From Planobispora rosea (GTDB lineage: Bacteria > Actinomycetota > Actinomycetes > Streptosporangiales > Streptosporangiaceae), in contig NZ_BMQP01000054.1 of NCBI RefSeq assembly GCF_014648175.1, positions 1 through 54,412 of the forward strand: 54,412 bases of DNA. The letters run 5' to 3'. Within the stretch, counting starts at the first letter, position 1; the number at the start of each line of letters is the position of its first letter. This document shows positions 23,926-31,978 of the stretch, piece after piece. Both the position numbers and the translations under genes were made by a program. The notes under the pieces were generated by a model, which was not told where the DNA came from, made no database searches, and saw only the letters and a program-made list of their open reading frames with translations.

Positions 23926-24304
23926 CGTGGTTCTCCCTGCTCTCACGCGCTGCTGTCATGCGGGGGCCCGGGTCCCGCTCTCCCGCGTTCCGGCTGTCGC
24001 GGGGGTGTCCGGGGGCTCCGGGTCGTTCTGCTGTTCCGGTAGCGTCACATGCTTTGCGCCGGGCTGCGGTCCGCCCCCGCCAATGATTCCGGCAGGCGCC
24101 CTACCGGGTAGCAAAATTCACATCCCCGGTAGAACGCCTTATCGCCTATCTCTGGTCAAACCCATATCTAACGTCTCTCCGATGCCCCGCCACCCAGCTG
24201 AAGCGATCTTTGCACTGGGCAGGGTGAAACCTGGATTCAGGTTCATCGGGATCTGAGCTTCCGGCTGCGATTCTGACCACGAGACGCCCCATGACCACAG
24301 GCTG

Positions 24305-24850
24305 GTGATCGCGGTGACCGGCGGGATCCACGACGAGTTCCATGAGTACGTCGTTGCTCGCGGACCGGCGCTGCTGCGCGCCGCCCGCCAGGTCACCGGC
24401 GACCATCACGAGGCCGAGGACCTGCTCCAGGCGGCGCTGGTCAAGACCTACCTCGCCTGGGAGCGCATCGAGGACAGGGCCGCGCTGGACGGGTACGTGC
24501 GCCGGGCGATGGTCAACATCAACATCTCCTGGTGGCGCCGGCGGAAGCTGGAGGAGTATCCCTCCGAGGAGCTTCCCGAGCCGGTCCACGCGAGTGCCCG
24601 GGGGGACCTGCCCGGTATCCACGGACACCTGCCCGAGCGGGTGGAGCAGGCGCTCGATCTCCTGCCGGCCAGGATGCGGGCCGCGATCGTGCTGCGCTAC
24701 TACGAGGACATGACCGAGCCGGAGATCGCCAAGGTCCTGGGGATCAGCGTCGGCACGGTCAAGAGCACGGTCTCGCGCGGGATGGCCAAACTCCGCGGAG
24801 CCCTGGTGATCTCAGAGCCCCCGCGTCTCGAGCCGCAGCCTCAGTCCTGA
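24305..24850 (+). CDS. SigE-family RNA polymerase sigma factor
   Basis: 181 residues. Region 2 at about 10-75 (GPALLRAARQVTGDHHEAED, LLQAALVKTYLAWERIE) and region 4 at about 110-165 (LDLLPARMRAAIVLRYYEDM, VLGISVGTVKSTVSRGMAKL) place it in the actinobacterial SigE-type ECF group. GTG 24305 and GTG 24314 are both possible starts; homologues begin near the latter (TGGIHDEFHEY). No anti-sigma gene is adjacent. The upstream interval 23926-24304 is less GC-rich toward its right half and probably holds the promoter. Confidence 0.9.
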   Translation: MIAVTGGIHDEFHEYVVARGPALLRAARQVTGDHHEAEDLLQAALVKTYLAWERIEDRAALDGYVRRAMVNINISWWRRRKLEEYPSEELPEPVHASARGDLPGIHGHLPERVEQALDLLPARMRAAIVLRYYEDMTEPEIAKVLGISVGTVKSTVSRGMAKLRGALVISEPPRLEPQPQS

Positions 24851-24895
24851 GCGCGCGGGCAGGCGGGGCCGGACGGACGGGCGCGGGCCGGCGCC

Positions 24896-25474
24896 TCAGC
24901 CGACGGACCCGGCTCCGGGTACGGCTTCGGTTCCGGCTTCGGCTTCAATCCCGGTTCCGGTCCCGGGGTCGGATTCGGGCTCGCGTTCGGAACAGGCGGA
25001 CGGGGTCCGGGCACCGGCCGTGGCGCACGGCCGTACGGCATCGCGGATGATCGTGAGCGTGTTGAGGAAGGTCGACAGCTGCTCGGCGGTGAGCCTCCCG
25101 GTGAGCCAGGTCTCGATGTCGGCCAGGTGCTGCGGGAGCACGGCGGTGAGCCGGTCGGTGCCGGCCTCGGTGATCGCGGCGTAGGAGGCGCGGCGGTCGG
25201 TGGCGCAGGCCTGCCGTACGACGAGGCCTTCGCGCTCCAGGCGGTCGACGACGCGGGTCACCCCGCTGGTGGACATGTTGGTCTGAGCGGCCAGGTCGCT
25301 CATGCGCAACCGCCGGCCGGGTGAGCGCGCGAGCCGGATCAGCGTCTCGAAGTCGATCTCGGAGAGCCCCCCTTCGGCGAGGGAGGGCAGCGTCTTCGCA
25401 GACAGGCCGGTGGCGACCTCGGCGAGGAGGCCCATCGCGGTCAGCCGCGGGTCGTCGAAGGAGAGCACGTTCAT
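24896..25474 (-). CDS. MarR-family transcriptional regulator
   Basis: 192 residues. The winged helix spans about residues 40-115 (EIDFETLIRLARSPGRRLRM, DLAAQTNMSTSGVTRVVDRL, VRQACATDRRASYAAITEAG). The last 40 residues are a low-complexity Glu/Gly/Thr tail that seems unrelated to function. A palindrome TATCG-GA-CGATA directly before its start (25479-25490) is a probable operator, implying self-control. It is divergent from the YceI gene 96 bases away, the probable regulated partner. Confidence 0.9.
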   Translation of the reverse strand: MNVLSFDDPRLTAMGLLAEVATGLSAKTLPSLAEGGLSEIDFETLIRLARSPGRRLRMSDLAAQTNMSTSGVTRVVDRLEREGLVVRQACATDRRASYAAITEAGTDRLTAVLPQHLADIETWLTGRLTAEQLSTFLNTLTIIRDAVRPCATAGARTPSACSEREPESDPGTGTGIEAEAGTEAVPGAGSVG

Positions 25475-25478
25475 ACTG

Positions 25479-25490
25479 TATCGGACGATA
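25479..25490. promoter_or_regulatory. MarR operator candidate (TATCG-GA-CGATA)
   Basis: A perfect inverted repeat TATCG/CGATA with a 2-base centre lies four bases before the MarR start codon, in the interval shared with the divergent YceI gene. MarR proteins bind such palindromes and normally repress both directions. Confidence 0.55.
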
Positions 25491-25570
25491 GTTGACGTGC
25501 GGAATATTCCTCATGTAGAAATGTGTTGACGCAAACGTCCTCGCAACAAACGTCTCTTCGGGAGCCCTCC

Positions 25571-26131
25571 ATGACCACTCGCACCTGGGAAAACCTCCAG
25601 ATCCCCACCCCCGGCACCTTCACCCTCGACACCGCCCACACCCGCATCGGCTTCGTCGTCAAGCACATGATGGTGAGCAAGGTCCGCGGCAACTTCGCCG
25701 ACTTCTCCGGCACCGTCACGATCGCCGAGAACCCGCTGGAGTCCTCCGCCGAACTGACGATCAAGACCGCGAGCATCAACACCGGTGTCGCCGACCGTGA
25801 CGGCCACCTCCGCGGCGACGACTTCCTCGCCGCCGAGAAGTTCCCCGAGCTGACCTTCCGTAGCACCCGCGTCACCGGCCACTCGGGTGACGAGTTCACC
25901 GTCGTCGGCGACCTGACCATCCGCGACGTCACCAAGGAGGTCGAGCTCACCGTCGAGTACGGCGGCGCCGGCACCAACCCGTGGGGTCAGGAGCTCTGGG
26001 GCTTCTCCATCACCACCGAGATCGACCGCGAGGAGTTCGGCCTCACCTGGAACCAGGCCCTGGAGACCGGTGGCGTGCTCGTCGGCAAGAAGGTCAAGAT
26101 CGAGATCGAGGGCGAGGCCAACCGCGCCTGA
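25571..26131 (+). CDS. YceI family protein
   Basis: 186 residues from ATG 25571, preceded by GGGAGCC. The lipocalin-like YceI fold is evident from GTFTLDTAHTRIGFVVKHMM, GNFADFSGTVTIAEN, ADRDGHLRGDDFLAAEKFPE and VVGDLTIRDVTKEVELTVEY. Family members bind isoprenoid-type lipids; many are periplasmic, but no signal peptide is present here, so this copy is probably cytoplasmic. It is divergent from the MarR gene, which likely represses it. A strong terminator follows. Confidence 0.93.
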   Translation: MTTRTWENLQIPTPGTFTLDTAHTRIGFVVKHMMVSKVRGNFADFSGTVTIAENPLESSAELTIKTASINTGVADRDGHLRGDDFLAAEKFPELTFRSTRVTGHSGDEFTVVGDLTIRDVTKEVELTVEYGGAGTNPWGQELWGFSITTEIDREEFGLTWNQALETGGVLVGKKVKIEIEGEANRA

Positions 26132-26159
26132 CCTCTGCGGTGCACCGCCTGCCCACAAC

Positions 26160-26344
26160 TTTTCCACAACTGGTCGGCAGCGACTCTCCGGCTCCCCTCC
26201 CGCTCGGGAGGGGAGCCTTTCTGTGTTCACTACCTGAGATGCTTCGTCTTGAATCACAAGAATCCACAGCCTTCCGCCGCTCCGGCCTGGAAGTCTGTGA
26301 ATCTGTCCACAGATGTGGAGGAAGTTATCCACAGCGGTGGACAA
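26160..26344. other. Cluster of DnaA-box-like sites
   Basis: Five sequences close to the DnaA box (TTATCCACA; actinobacterial form TTGTCCACA) lie in 185 bases: TTTTCCACA (26160-26168), GAATCCACA (26260-26268), CTGTCCACA (26303-26311), TTATCCACA (26325-26333, perfect) and, on the other strand, TTGTCCACC (26336-26344). No dnaA or dnaN gene is present, so this is not the usual oriC locus. The 26132-26565 interval has no gene. Confidence 0.55.
26190..26217 (+). terminator. Intrinsic terminator of yceI-like gene
   Basis: A 13-base stem (26190-26202 with 26205-26217) followed by TTTCTGT, 60 bases after the stop of the YceI gene. It lies between two DnaA-box-like sequences. Confidence 0.8.
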
Positions 26345-26451
26345 CTCGCCGGGCATGGTCCGGGTGTTGCCTGGTCGGTCCCGCGGGGCGGGTAGTCGGG
26401 GCTGATGCGCCGGATGGCGCGACCCGCTCACGGAAGGGCCGGCAGAGGCTC

Positions 26452-26523
26452 TTGCACAAAGTTCAAAAACCCTCTTGCACTTTGTTCAAGTACTGCCCTA
26501 CATTTCTATTGCACTTAGTTCAA
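26452..26523 (+). promoter_or_regulatory. Three copies of TTGCACWWWGTTCAA operator-like motif
   Basis: TTGCACAAAGTTCAA (26452-26466), TTGCACTTTGTTCAA (26475-26489) and TTGCACTTAGTTCAA (26509-26523) are imperfect palindromes differing only in the centre. They stand upstream of the membrane protein gene at 26566 in an AT-rich stretch. The arrangement is that of a multi-site repressor or activator region; the binding protein is unknown. Confidence 0.75.
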
Positions 26524-26565
26524 GTCCTTGGCGACCAGCTGGGACACGGAAATGAGGAGAGCCCT

Positions 26566-27087
26566 ATGAGCAACGTCCTGATCGCTGTGATGCAGCTGCT
26601 CGTCGCCGCCGCGTTCGTGAGCATCCCGCTGGTTCGCAACCGCTACGGGGCCCGCGCGATGGCCCGGGCCGAGGCGGAGCTGGCCCGCCAGGGCGTGCGG
26701 ACCACCGTACTGACCGAGAACGGCATGCGCTTCGACGCCGGCGGCCACGAGACGTGGGCCCCGGGAGGCATCGCCGCCATCATGACCGCGCTGGCCGGGC
26801 TCAACCTGGCCGCCGTCTCCTGGGCCGGCACCGCGACCTGGGTCCTGCAGTCGCTCGTCCTGCTCGGCAACTGCGTCATCCTCTACAGCCAGCTCACCGC
26901 CGTCACGTCCGTGCAGGCCGCCTTCGCCCGCAAGGGCGACCCGGAACTGGCCCGCATCGACGTGCCCGTCCTGCTCAAGGCCGCTGAGGCCGGCTTCCCC
27001 GCCTGGACCTGGACCCTCCAGAACGTGCGTCACATCGTGGTCTTCGGCGCCTCGATCGCCGCCCTGGCGGTCCTGGCCCTCACCTGA
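26566..27087 (+). CDS. Membrane protein, paralogue A of a tandem pair
   Basis: 173 residues from ATG 26566 (GAGGAGAG upstream). The first span (VLIAVMQLLVAAAFVSIPLV) is followed by a charged cytoplasmic-looking segment (RAMARAEAELARQGVRTTVL), two or three more spans, and a C-terminal span. I cannot assign a family. The next gene encodes a clear paralogue with the same order of segments. The three operator-like motifs upstream suggest tight control of the pair. Confidence 0.8.
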   Translation: MSNVLIAVMQLLVAAAFVSIPLVRNRYGARAMARAEAELARQGVRTTVLTENGMRFDAGGHETWAPGGIAAIMTALAGLNLAAVSWAGTATWVLQSLVLLGNCVILYSQLTAVTSVQAAFARKGDPELARIDVPVLLKAAEAGFPAWTWTLQNVRHIVVFGASIAALAVLALT

Positions 27088-27234
27088 TCCGCAGGGCGTC
27101 CCGCCCCGCTCCCGCCTTCCCGCCGTGCCGGCCGCTCCCCACTCCCCGCTCCCGTTCCGCCCTCCCGGCTTCCCGCCGCACCGGCCGCTCCCGTGCCCCC
27201 GCCGGCATTCACCGCGACTATCCCGGAGGTCACC

Positions 27235-27783
27235 ATGCCGCTCCCTGTTGCGATCGCCGCCACCCTGCAGCTCCTGCTCGCCGTGACCTTCCTCGTCATC
27301 CCCGTCACCGTATGGTTCACCGGCACCGCCGCCCAGCGAGCCGCCGAGGCCGAGGTGGCCCGACAGGGCCACTCGCCCGACGTCCTGGCTCGCCACGGCA
27401 TCCGGTTCGCCGAGCGGGCCTGGGAGTTCATGCTCGCGCTCACCATCGCCGCGATCCTGATCGTGCTCGCCGCACTCAATCTCACCGGCAGCCCGAGCGG
27501 CCGCCTGCTGTCGTGGATCGCCGAACCGCTCATCCTCCTCGGAGCCGGTCTCATCACTGCGGGCCAGGTCTTCGCCACGCGATACACCCAGGCGGCCTTC
27601 AAGAGGTCCGGTGACGCCGCCACACGGGCGATCGACGCCCGCCTGGTGATCGCCGCCGCGAGCTCCGGGTTCCCCGCCTGGCTGCGCCCGCTGGTCCTGG
27701 CCCGCTTCGCTCTCACCGTCCTGGGCTCGCTCCTCGTGATCATCCTCCTGGCCGTCCCGGCCGCAGGCGCGTACTTCGGATGA
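27235..27783 (+). CDS. Membrane protein, paralogue B of a tandem pair
   Basis: 182 residues from ATG 27235, preceded by CCGGAGGTCACC. It shares the layout of its upstream neighbour: a first span, a charged stretch (RAAEAEVARQGHSPDVLARH), then further spans (FMLALTIAAILIVLAALNL, LVIILLAVPAAGAYFG). It probably arose by tandem duplication and shares the promoter, although the 147-base gap contains C-rich repeats (two copies of a roughly 24-base block around CTTCCCGCCG). Function unknown. Confidence 0.8.
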   Translation: MPLPVAIAATLQLLLAVTFLVIPVTVWFTGTAAQRAAEAEVARQGHSPDVLARHGIRFAERAWEFMLALTIAAILIVLAALNLTGSPSGRLLSWIAEPLILLGAGLITAGQVFATRYTQAAFKRSGDAATRAIDARLVIAAASSGFPAWLRPLVLARFALTVLGSLLVIILLAVPAAGAYFG

Positions 27784-27913
27784 CCCGGGCCGCAGGCCCT
27801 GGAACCGCCATCGTCACGGGGAGCCCACAGGGACCACCTGGGCGACGCGCCCGGCAATCACTTTGCCGCCTCGCCCGATGGCCGGTACTCTGTGCTGAGC
27901 CACATGGCTACCA

Positions 27914-28003
27914 GGAGGCTTCGCCTAGTCAGGTCTATGGCGCCGCACTGCTAATGCGGTTTGGGTTTACCGCCCATCCGGGGTTCAAATCCCCGAGCCT
28001 CCG
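27914..28003 (+). tRNA. tRNA-Ser(GCU)
   Basis: A complete 90-base class II tRNA: acceptor GGAGGCT (27914-27920) pairs with AGCCTCC (27996-28002), discriminator G 28003, anticodon GCU in the loop of CGCACTGCTAATGCG, a long variable arm and T-loop TTCAAAT. CCA is not encoded. An intrinsic terminator and then a decayed integrase gene follow, so the 3' end was probably an integration site. Confidence 0.96.
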
Positions 28004-28010
28004 CAGACGG

Positions 28011-28045
28011 AAGGCCCTCTCCCAGATCCGGGAGGGGGCCTTTTT
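28011..28045 (+). terminator. Intrinsic terminator of tRNA-Ser(GCU)
   Basis: AAGGCCCTCTCCC (28011-28023) pairs with GGGAGGGGGCCTT (28030-28042) with one wobble pair, followed by a run of T. Confidence 0.88.
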
Positions 28046-28065
28046 CGATCTCCGAGAGCCTCATA

Positions 28066-28083
28066 GTTGCAGCCCTCGTTGCA
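28066..28083. repeat. Paired GTTGCA direct repeats, possible integrase arm site
   Basis: GTTGCA occurs at 28066-28071 and 28078-28083, spaced 12 bases, between the tRNA terminator and the stop codon of the decayed integrase. The position and spacing match the TTGCTAAC pair beside tRNA-Arg. Confidence 0.45.
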
Positions 28084-28088
28084 ACGGC

Positions 28089-28529
28089 TCACGGTTTCCC
28101 CCAGAGTGCCGAGGCCAGCCGCTCACCGGCATCCCGCATAAGCGGTGTGGACACATGCGCATAGCGCTCGATCGTGGTGACCCGCGTGTGGCCGAGCACC
28201 TCCTGAACCACCCCAGATGTTCACGCCCTGCTCGATGAGCAGCGTCGCGGCGGTGTGCCGGGCATCGTGCACCCGGACATCCCTCACCCCGGCCTGTTTG
28301 AGGATCACCTTCCAGGTCTTCCGGTCCTCGGTTCACTCGACTGGGCCGCCGTAGCGGGTGGCGAAGACGAGGTCATATTCCTCCCAGCGGTCTCCGGCCT
28401 GCTGTCAGCGGAGCCCGAGCACCTCACCCTGCCGGATGCCGAGCGCCGGGGCGACCGACCAGCGGGCACCGTTCCGCCGGGTGCCGGCCACGTCGAGGTA
28501 CTGGGGCATCCACTGGGGCCGGTCACGGT
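28089..28529 (-). pseudogene. Decayed tyrosine recombinase (integrase)
   Basis: Three in-frame pieces of a phage/AICE-type integrase are readable. First a segment with the first catalytic Arg (SVAPALGIRQGEVLGLR); then GDRWEEYDLVFATRYGGPVE; then VHDARHTAATLLIEQGVNI with the H-x-x-R box; and, after a one-base frameshift, VQEVLGHTRVTTIERYAHVS carrying the Gly-His and the catalytic Tyr. TGA stops interrupt after GLR and after GPVE, where intact relatives would continue. Roughly 80-100 residues between the first two blocks and the whole N-terminal domain are missing. The gene ends 86 bases from tRNA-Ser(GCU), the classic place for an integrase. Confidence 0.88.
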
Positions 28530-28615
28530 CGGGGCCGCACCCGGGCCCACCCGCCGACCGCCGGCCCCGCCGCACCCAACAGATCCGCCGTACTGAGGCC
28601 GCACCGCCGCCCCAG

Positions 28616-28711
28616 CTATCGGCGCCGAACCAGCACTACCCACACCGCAGTCACGACGACCACCACCAGGACGACAAAAAACAACACTTCAAACCAGCCC
28701 AAGCCGAACAC
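28616..28711 (-). CDS. 31-residue single-span membrane peptide
   Basis: A short frame from GTG 28711 with a near-perfect ribosome site (GAGGAGGGG, five bases before). It encodes a hydrophobic peptide of the form FGLGWFEVLFFVVLVVVVV-TAVWVVLV ending in RRR, a single span with a positive inner end. The strong start site and clean charge pattern support it, but codon bias over 31 codons is weak evidence. The rest of 28530-29221 shows no convincing gene. Confidence 0.5.
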   Translation of the reverse strand: MFGLGWFEVLFFVVLVVVVVTAVWVVLVRRR

Positions 28712-29221
28712 AGACGCCCCTCCTCGGTCGCGATCATTCGAACTCACGGTGGTCCTCTGAGTGACCTCGGTCAAGACCCTTCGCCTGCGGCGGGGGCACT
28801 CCAGCTCCGGGATAACCGCCGAAGGTGTGCTTACCACCGCCACAGCCTGTCGGTGGCAGGCGGGCGGAGTGCGCGGCATGAGGCCACGTTCTCCCTGTGC
28901 TGCCTCACAGCGACACGGTCGAAGAAAGGCCGACGTGTCCGGGTGGATCACCTACACCATGTGTCACTTCTCCCTGGTGTGCCCCGACTCCACGGAAGGC
29001 GGGGCACACCACCGGCGTTCGCCGTACGGGTCGGAGTGTCGGAGCGCTCGGCTTCACGGACACGGCGGATCAGCTCGGCCGGGCCGTCCCGGTCGAGGAG
29101 GGTGTTCAGAGTCGTTGTCAGGGGACGTCGAGAATGACATGGCCGCTCCGACTTTCCTGCGGGGAACCGTCGGTTCGTACGGCGGTGCCTCATGGAGAGC
29201 ACTCGATTCGAAGGAGCGGAC

Positions 29222-29590
29222 ATGTCACGGAACATCGAGACCGTCAACAGATATCTGGACGGGTTCCGCAAGAACGACCACGAGCAGATCCTGTCCTGCC
29301 TGACCGACGACATTCAGTGGACCGTCTTCGGGGCCTTCCACCTGACCGGCAAAGACGCCTATGACAAGGCCATCGACGGCCCGCCCGATTTCGTCAACCC
29401 TCCCCGTCTGGAGGTCGTGCGCATGGTTGAGCAGGGTGATGTCGTCATGGCGGAACTCACCGGGACGGTGAAGCGGGTCGCGGGCGGCGAGATGCGCATG
29501 TCCATGGCGGAGGTGTTCGTCATGCGCGACGGCAAAATCGCCGAGCGTCGCGCCTGGGTCATCGAGCTGAAGGAGAACGACTACCGCTGA
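29222..29590 (+). CDS. NTF2-like (SnoaL/ketosteroid isomerase-type) protein
   Basis: 122 residues from ATG 29222, preceded by GAAGGAGCGG. The fold is seen in IETVNRYLDGFRKNDHEQIL (first helix), LTDDIQWTVFGAFHLTGKDA (strand and turn) and the closing strands MSMAEVFVMRDGKIAERRAW. Small binding or isomerase-like enzymes have this form; the substrate is unknown. It is a single-gene unit closed by a hairpin terminator. Confidence 0.87.
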   Translation: MSRNIETVNRYLDGFRKNDHEQILSCLTDDIQWTVFGAFHLTGKDAYDKAIDGPPDFVNPPRLEVVRMVEQGDVVMAELTGTVKRVAGGEMRMSMAEVFVMRDGKIAERRAWVIELKENDYR

Positions 29591-29604
29591 CCGGGGAGTC
29601 GGAT

Positions 29605-29632
29605 GCCGGGCGTCACTTTCGTGGCGTCCGGC
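29605..29632 (+). terminator. Hairpin terminator after NTF2-like gene
   Basis: GCCGGGCGTCAC (29605-29616) pairs with GTGGCGTCCGGC (29621-29632) with two wobble pairs and a TTTC loop, followed by CCCTTCT. The remaining interval to 29967 holds no gene that I can support. Confidence 0.7.
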
Positions 29633-29967
29633 CCTTCTGGCGGGCCGTCGGCGCCGGAAGCCCCGATCTCCATGAACTGGGGATCCAGCGACTTGCCGAT
29701 GAGCGTCGCCGAGGAACGAACCTGTTGATCAAGAAGGCGGAGCTCCCCCGCGATCGCAACCTGAACCGAATCGCCTGCTCACCGGCCATGTTGATCAACT
29801 TATGGTGTGGTGCCTCCGACGAGGAGCGCTGGCGGCATCTCAAGCCGGGTAGGGCCGCCGCCGGTGAGATCAAAGCCAACTTCTCGGACGAAAGGGCCAC
29901 CTCCTGTCAACCGAACGTCTTCGTGCCCCGTCTCTCCTGTGCACCATCTGCCACAGCAGGAGCCGCC

Positions 29968-30846
29968 GTGCGCATCCGATCGATTTTCTCAGCCGTCATC
30001 CTGGCCGGCGGATCGGCCCTGTTCTGCCAAGCGGCGCATGCCACCGCCTCTGATGCGCGGCAGGATACCGTCGTCGTCACCGACATCGTCGACTATCTGT
30101 GCACGGCGGTCGGCACAGGCGAGACGCAGGCCATCAAGGTCAGGATCGAGTTGACGATGCCGACCGACGCTGTGGCGGGCGAGCAGATGTCCATCGGCTG
30201 GCGCGGAACCTACGTCAACGCCACCGGCCTGAAGGCGCCAAGCACGGGCCTGGCCGCCGGCAGCAAGCTCTACGCGTACGCGGCGATCAGCGACCTCCCC
30301 CGGCTGACCTCCGCCACCGGAGTGAGTGAGCTCACCACGCCCGACGCGGGCGAGGCCGTTCCCCTGCCGCAGACCGCAGTCCCCCTGAAGACCACTTCCT
30401 CCAACGCGGGTACCGCGACGGTACGGCCGGCCGCCCTCAACATCGGCGTCCGGCCCAACGAACCGTCGATCGAGTGCGAAGTACGGAACGTCGACGCCCT
30501 GACGACCTACTCCCTCACCGTCGCTCCCGCGGACGGGCAGCCGACCGTTCCCGTCCCGGTGACGCCGACCCAGACCGCCACGGCGACCGCAGGTGCCCGG
30601 CCGACCCGGACCGTCACCGCGACCGTGACGGCTCAGCCGGTCGAACCCGCCGCGACGGCGGTGACGGAAGCCCGAGCGGAGCAGGATGGCGGAACGATGA
30701 GGACCCCGCTGGGAGGAGCCGCGACCGGAGGCGGCGGTGCGGCCGGTCCCGACGGGCGGGTGCTCATGTCGGCCGGCTTCCTTCTCACCCTCGCCGCCGT
30801 CAGCGGACTCTTGCTGCGTCGCCGTAGTGTTCTCAGGAGACCGTAG
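29968..30846 (+). CDS. Secreted, C-terminally membrane-anchored protein
   Basis: 292 residues from GTG 29968, preceded by CAGGAGCC. A signal peptide (SIFSAVILAGGSALFCQAAH, cut near ATA) is followed by a beta-rich domain (residues about 30-190) with two cysteines, a Pro/Thr-rich stalk (about 195-245), and a terminal span LMSAGFLLTLAAVSGLLL followed by RRR. The architecture is that of a surface protein held by a C-terminal helix rather than a sortase motif (no LPxTG). The family is unknown to me; similar surface proteins are frequent in actinomycetes. Confidence 0.8.
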   Translation: MRIRSIFSAVILAGGSALFCQAAHATASDARQDTVVVTDIVDYLCTAVGTGETQAIKVRIELTMPTDAVAGEQMSIGWRGTYVNATGLKAPSTGLAAGSKLYAYAAISDLPRLTSATGVSELTTPDAGEAVPLPQTAVPLKTTSSNAGTATVRPAALNIGVRPNEPSIECEVRNVDALTTYSLTVAPADGQPTVPVPVTPTQTATATAGARPTRTVTATVTAQPVEPAATAVTEARAEQDGGTMRTPLGGAATGGGGAAGPDGRVLMSAGFLLTLAAVSGLLLRRRSVLRRP

Positions 30847-30966
30847 GTTCCGGTGGACGTGTTCCGCCTCGCGGAGCAGATCACCCGCGGGATGTACGAG
30901 TCCGCCCCACGGGACCGCTCGGAACACGGCGGTACGGCTCACGCCCGGTAGACCTCGGGACCGGTG

Positions 30967-31782
30967 TCAGCGGGTGACGGCGGGTGGTCCCTGGAGGATT
31001 CGGGAGGCGGCGGCGGTACGGTCGCCCCGCCACCAGCCGAGTGCCTCGATCCACCAGGTCATTCCGGCAGCCGCGTAGGGGGCGATCTGCGCTGCCGCCG
31101 ACGCCGCTTCGGTGGCTCCCTCCAGGGCGATGTCGGGCTGCCCGTTTCCCCGGGCGATGTCAGGCTGCCCGGCGGTGAGCGTCCGCACGAACGACGTGGC
31201 CTCGGCGAACTCGTCGACGGCGACGTTGCGTGTGCGCTGCTGGTCGAAGGTCGGCATCGCGCCGTCGAAGCGCGCGGCGCGGCGCAGCCCGGCCCGATGC
31301 GGCCAGCGGCCCCCGCACCAGACGGGGACGCGCGGCACGCCCCACCGTGCCCACAGCTCCGTCAGGCGGTCGAGCCGTTCGTCCAGGGCCCGGCCCCGGG
31401 CGCGCATATCGGGGTCGAGCCCGAACTCGGTGTACTCACGGTCCATGGATCCGATGGTGGTGAGCACGGTCAGGCGCCGTCCGGAGAGCGCGTCGATGGC
31501 CGCGGTGTCCTGAGCCACCTCCTGCACCTGCCGACGGGGGAGCACCACGGTGAGGATGATCCTGATCCGGCCGGTGGCGGCCGCGATGGCCGCCGCGGCG
31601 ACGGTGGAGCTGGTCACCGGCCAGCCGGGCTCGTGGTAGAGCACGTGGTCCCACAGGTGCACGCCGTCCCATCCGTGCCGCTCAGCGCTGACCGCGAGGT
31701 CGACCAGGCCCCTGACGTCACCGAAATCACCGACCGTGGGCAGTCCGATGGCGTACTTCACACCCATGGGTGAAAGATCCAT
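30967..31782 (-). CDS. LLM-class flavin-dependent oxidoreductase
   Basis: 271 residues. The luciferase-like TIM-barrel is recognisable from VDLAVSAERHGWDGVHLWDH, the strand IRIILTVVLPRRQVQEVAQD and LSGRRLTVLTTIGSMDREY. Members use reduced F420 or FMN for oxidation or monooxygenation; which one cannot be told. Shorter than most (about 300-350), so the C-terminal helices may be reduced. Start ATG 31782 sits six bases from TAGAGT (reverse strand, 31789-31794), supporting leaderless translation. A tandem GQPDIA duplication occurs near residue 210. Confidence 0.85.
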   Translation of the reverse strand: MDLSPMGVKYAIGLPTVGDFGDVRGLVDLAVSAERHGWDGVHLWDHVLYHEPGWPVTSSTVAAAAIAAATGRIRIILTVVLPRRQVQEVAQDTAAIDALSGRRLTVLTTIGSMDREYTEFGLDPDMRARGRALDERLDRLTELWARWGVPRVPVWCGGRWPHRAGLRRAARFDGAMPTFDQQRTRNVAVDEFAEATSFVRTLTAGQPDIARGNGQPDIALEGATEAASAAAQIAPYAAAGMTWWIEALGWWRGDRTAAASRILQGPPAVTR

Positions 31783-31823
31783 GGGCGAACTCTACTGACG
31801 ATGATCTCGGCCGGGTCTCCGAC

Positions 31824-31852
31824 CGTCATGCATCGGATCGTCATGCATCGGA
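31824..31852. repeat. Two CGTCATGCATCGGA direct repeats
   Basis: The 14-base word occurs at 31824-31837 and 31839-31852, spaced 15 bases, in the interval between the divergent oxidoreductase and PadR genes, so it is a candidate operator. Each copy contains the palindrome ATGCAT. Confidence 0.45.
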
Positions 31853-31964
31853 CCACGTGTCCGATCATCGTGGACCGCCGCCCCTTCGGCTCCTCCGGCT
31901 CCTCCGGCCTCGGAGGCAAGGGAACCGTCCCTTCCGGGAGACACTCTGCGACTTGTTCCCCTAT

Positions 31965-31976
31965 GTAGAGTTCTAC
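31965..31976 (+). promoter_or_regulatory. Palindromic operator on PadR promoter
   Basis: GTAGA-GT-TCTAC (31965-31976) is a perfect palindrome that covers the -10 element TAGAGT (31966-31971) and ends two bases before the ATG at 31979. Leaderless transcription and direct self-repression by PadR would both fit. Confidence 0.6.
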
Positions 31977-31978
31977 CT

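Noticed and set aside
29613..29900. Minus-strand frame after the NTF2-like gene
   Set aside because: Composition is that of a shadow frame; no start signal and no recognisable fold.
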